Made by a program: the position numbers and the translations under genes. A DNA stretch of 64,000 nucleotides from Henriciella aquimarina (GTDB taxonomy: Bacteria > Pseudomonadota > Alphaproteobacteria > Caulobacterales > Hyphomonadaceae): contig NZ_NCST01000061.1 in assembly GCF_002088975.1 (NCBI RefSeq), positions 62,001-126,000 of the forward strand, read 5' to 3'. Each line of letters starts with the position of its first letter. Positions within the stretch are counted from its first letter, which is position 1. The notes beneath the pieces are model-generated. The model had not been told where the DNA came from. It searched no databases and saw only the letters and a program-made list of their open reading frames with translations. Positions 62,957 through 64,000 of the stretch are shown one piece after another.

Positions 62957-63197
62957 CTGGCAAGTCTTCCTGTGTTCCGGGCCATAATGGTAAGCTGTTT
63001 CGGCGGGGGTATAAAGCGCGCAGACGGTTTCAGGCAAGAGCGGCGTGCTGTGTGGATGGCCGGAAAGACCGGGCGCCATGCTGAATCATCATTTGTTTCG
63101 GACCCCGCATCGGAGTAACAATCCGTGCTTGTTCCTTACGGGGCGGCACCGGGGCTGACGCATGGGCCGCTCTGCATATTCGCAGGGGAGGCGCGTG

Positions 63198-63968
63198 ATG
63201 TCTCGCAGACGCAAGATTTACGAAGGCAAGGCGAAGATCCTCTATGAGGGACCCGAGCCGGGCACGCTGATCCAGTATTTCAAGGATGATGCGACCGCCT
63301 TCAACGCCGAGAAGAAGGCCGTGCTCGACGGCAAGGGCGTGCTGAACAACCGTATCAGCGAGTTCATCATGACGCGGCTGGCCGCCGTCGGCATCCCGAA
63401 TCATTTCATCAAGCGGCTGAACATGCGCGAGCAGCTCATCCGCAAGGTGGAGATCATTCCGCTCGAGGTGATCGTGCGCAATGTGGCCGCTGGCACGATG
63501 TCGAAACGGCTCGGCATCCCCGAAGGCGAAACGCTGCCGCGGGCCATTGTCGAGTTCAGCTACAAGAAGGATGAGCTGGGCGACCCGCTTGTCTCGGAAG
63601 AGCATATCGCCGCCTTTGGCTGGGCGAGTGCCCAGGAGCTTGACGACATCATCGCCCTGGCGCTGCGCGTGAATGACTTCATGTCCGGCCTGTTTGCCGG
63701 TGTCGGCATCCGGCTCGTGGACTTCAAGCTGGAATTCGGCCGTCATTTCGAAGGTGACATGGTGCGCACCATCCTGGCCGACGAGATCAGTCCGGACAGC
63801 TGCCGCCTGTGGGACTTCGAGACAAATGAGAAGCTCGACAAGGACCGCTTCCGCCGCGATCTCGGCGGGGTGACGGAAGCCTATGCGGAAGTCGCGCGCC
63901 GGCTCGGCATCATCAAGGAGAATGCCCAGGGCGCGGATGTTGTCGACTTTTCAAGCGCGGGTAAGTAA
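63198..63968 (+). CDS. purC: Phosphoribosylaminoimidazole-succinocarboxamide synthase
   Basis: 256 residues. [15 protein letters not shown] start, the SAICAR synthetase signatures [16 protein letters not shown] and [10 protein letters not shown], and [11 protein letters not shown] all present. PurC joins aspartate to CAIR in purine synthesis. The internal ATG at 63198 has GGGGAGG 6 bases before it, better than the upstream ATG at 63162. In alphaproteobacteria purS and purQ often follow; the window ends before they could be seen. Confidence 0.97.
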   Translation: MSRRRKIYEGKAKILYEGPEPGTLIQYFKDDATAFNAEKKAVLDGKGVLNNRISEFIMTRLAAVGIPNHFIKRLNMREQLIRKVEIIPLEVIVRNVAAGTMSKRLGIPEGETLPRAIVEFSYKKDELGDPLVSEEHIAAFGWASAQELDDIIALALRVNDFMSGLFAGVGIRLVDFKLEFGRHFEGDMVRTILADEISPDSCRLWDFETNEKLDKDRFRRDLGGVTEAYAEVARRLGIIKENAQGADVVDFSSAGK

Positions 63969-64000
63969 CCTGCTGCCCAAGCGGGCAGGGGGCATCCATT

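Overview
The window reads as one chromosomal segment of a GC-rich alphaproteobacterium, most likely of the Caulobacterales/Hyphomonadales (Hyphomonadaceae-like). The basis is a Caulobacter-type Flp pilus (tad/cpa) locus, alphaproteobacterial housekeeping genes (nitrogen PTS enzyme I, a RodZ-like protein, the ATP synthase zeta inhibitor, the recR-ybaB-dnaX block), a large TonB-dependent receptor, and many small lipoproteins and secreted enzymes. Genus assignment is inference. I see no rRNA, tRNA, CRISPR array, insertion sequence or prophage.

Layout. 1-1500: 3' end of ptsP and a RodZ-like gene with an extended -10 promoter. 1500-12300: the Flp pilus locus (flp, cpaA-F, tadB, tadC, with tadD convergent and an orphan secretin N-domain protein divergent from flp). 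12400-21400: peptidases, a secreted ClpP/crotonase-fold-like protein, a LysR regulator facing a DoxX-like/YHS pair, nudC and an FAD monooxygenase. 21400-22500: a small AT-richer island with a dCMP-deaminase gene interrupted by one in-frame stop. 22500-29300: a photolyase-family protein that appears to have lost its Fe-S ligands, dnaX-ybaB-recR, a glutathione S-transferase and a PQQ-type sugar dehydrogenase lipoprotein. 29400-34350: TonB receptor and the queuosine genes queC-queE-queD.

34350-43500: a run of minus-strand genes with small periplasmic proteins, pirin, SDR enzymes and, most notably, a collagen-like lipoprotein directly upstream of a two-partner-secretion outer membrane transporter. 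It also holds a nitronate monooxygenase-like enzyme and a double-domain aspartyl protease. 43500-54300: patatin, rsmD, tRNA adenosine deaminase, an OmpA-like barrel, acyl-CoA dehydrogenase, a BlaI/M56 regulatory pair with two visible BlaI-type operators, and an EEP nuclease. 54300-64000: DUF2270 protein, DEAD-box helicase, rpsD, PPK2, a DUF2807 protein facing a lipoprotein across a repeated operator, rimO, an acyltransferase-like hydrolase, grxD, ATP synthase zeta and purC.

The best candidates for undescribed biology are the collagen-like lipoprotein/TpsB pair, the start-codon-burying hairpin at 35116-35144, the two 19-bp direct repeats at 59151-59192, the interrupted deaminase island, and the Fe-S-less photolyase homologue. 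All calls rest on reading translations, motifs, ribosome-binding sites and dyads by eye; no database search was run.
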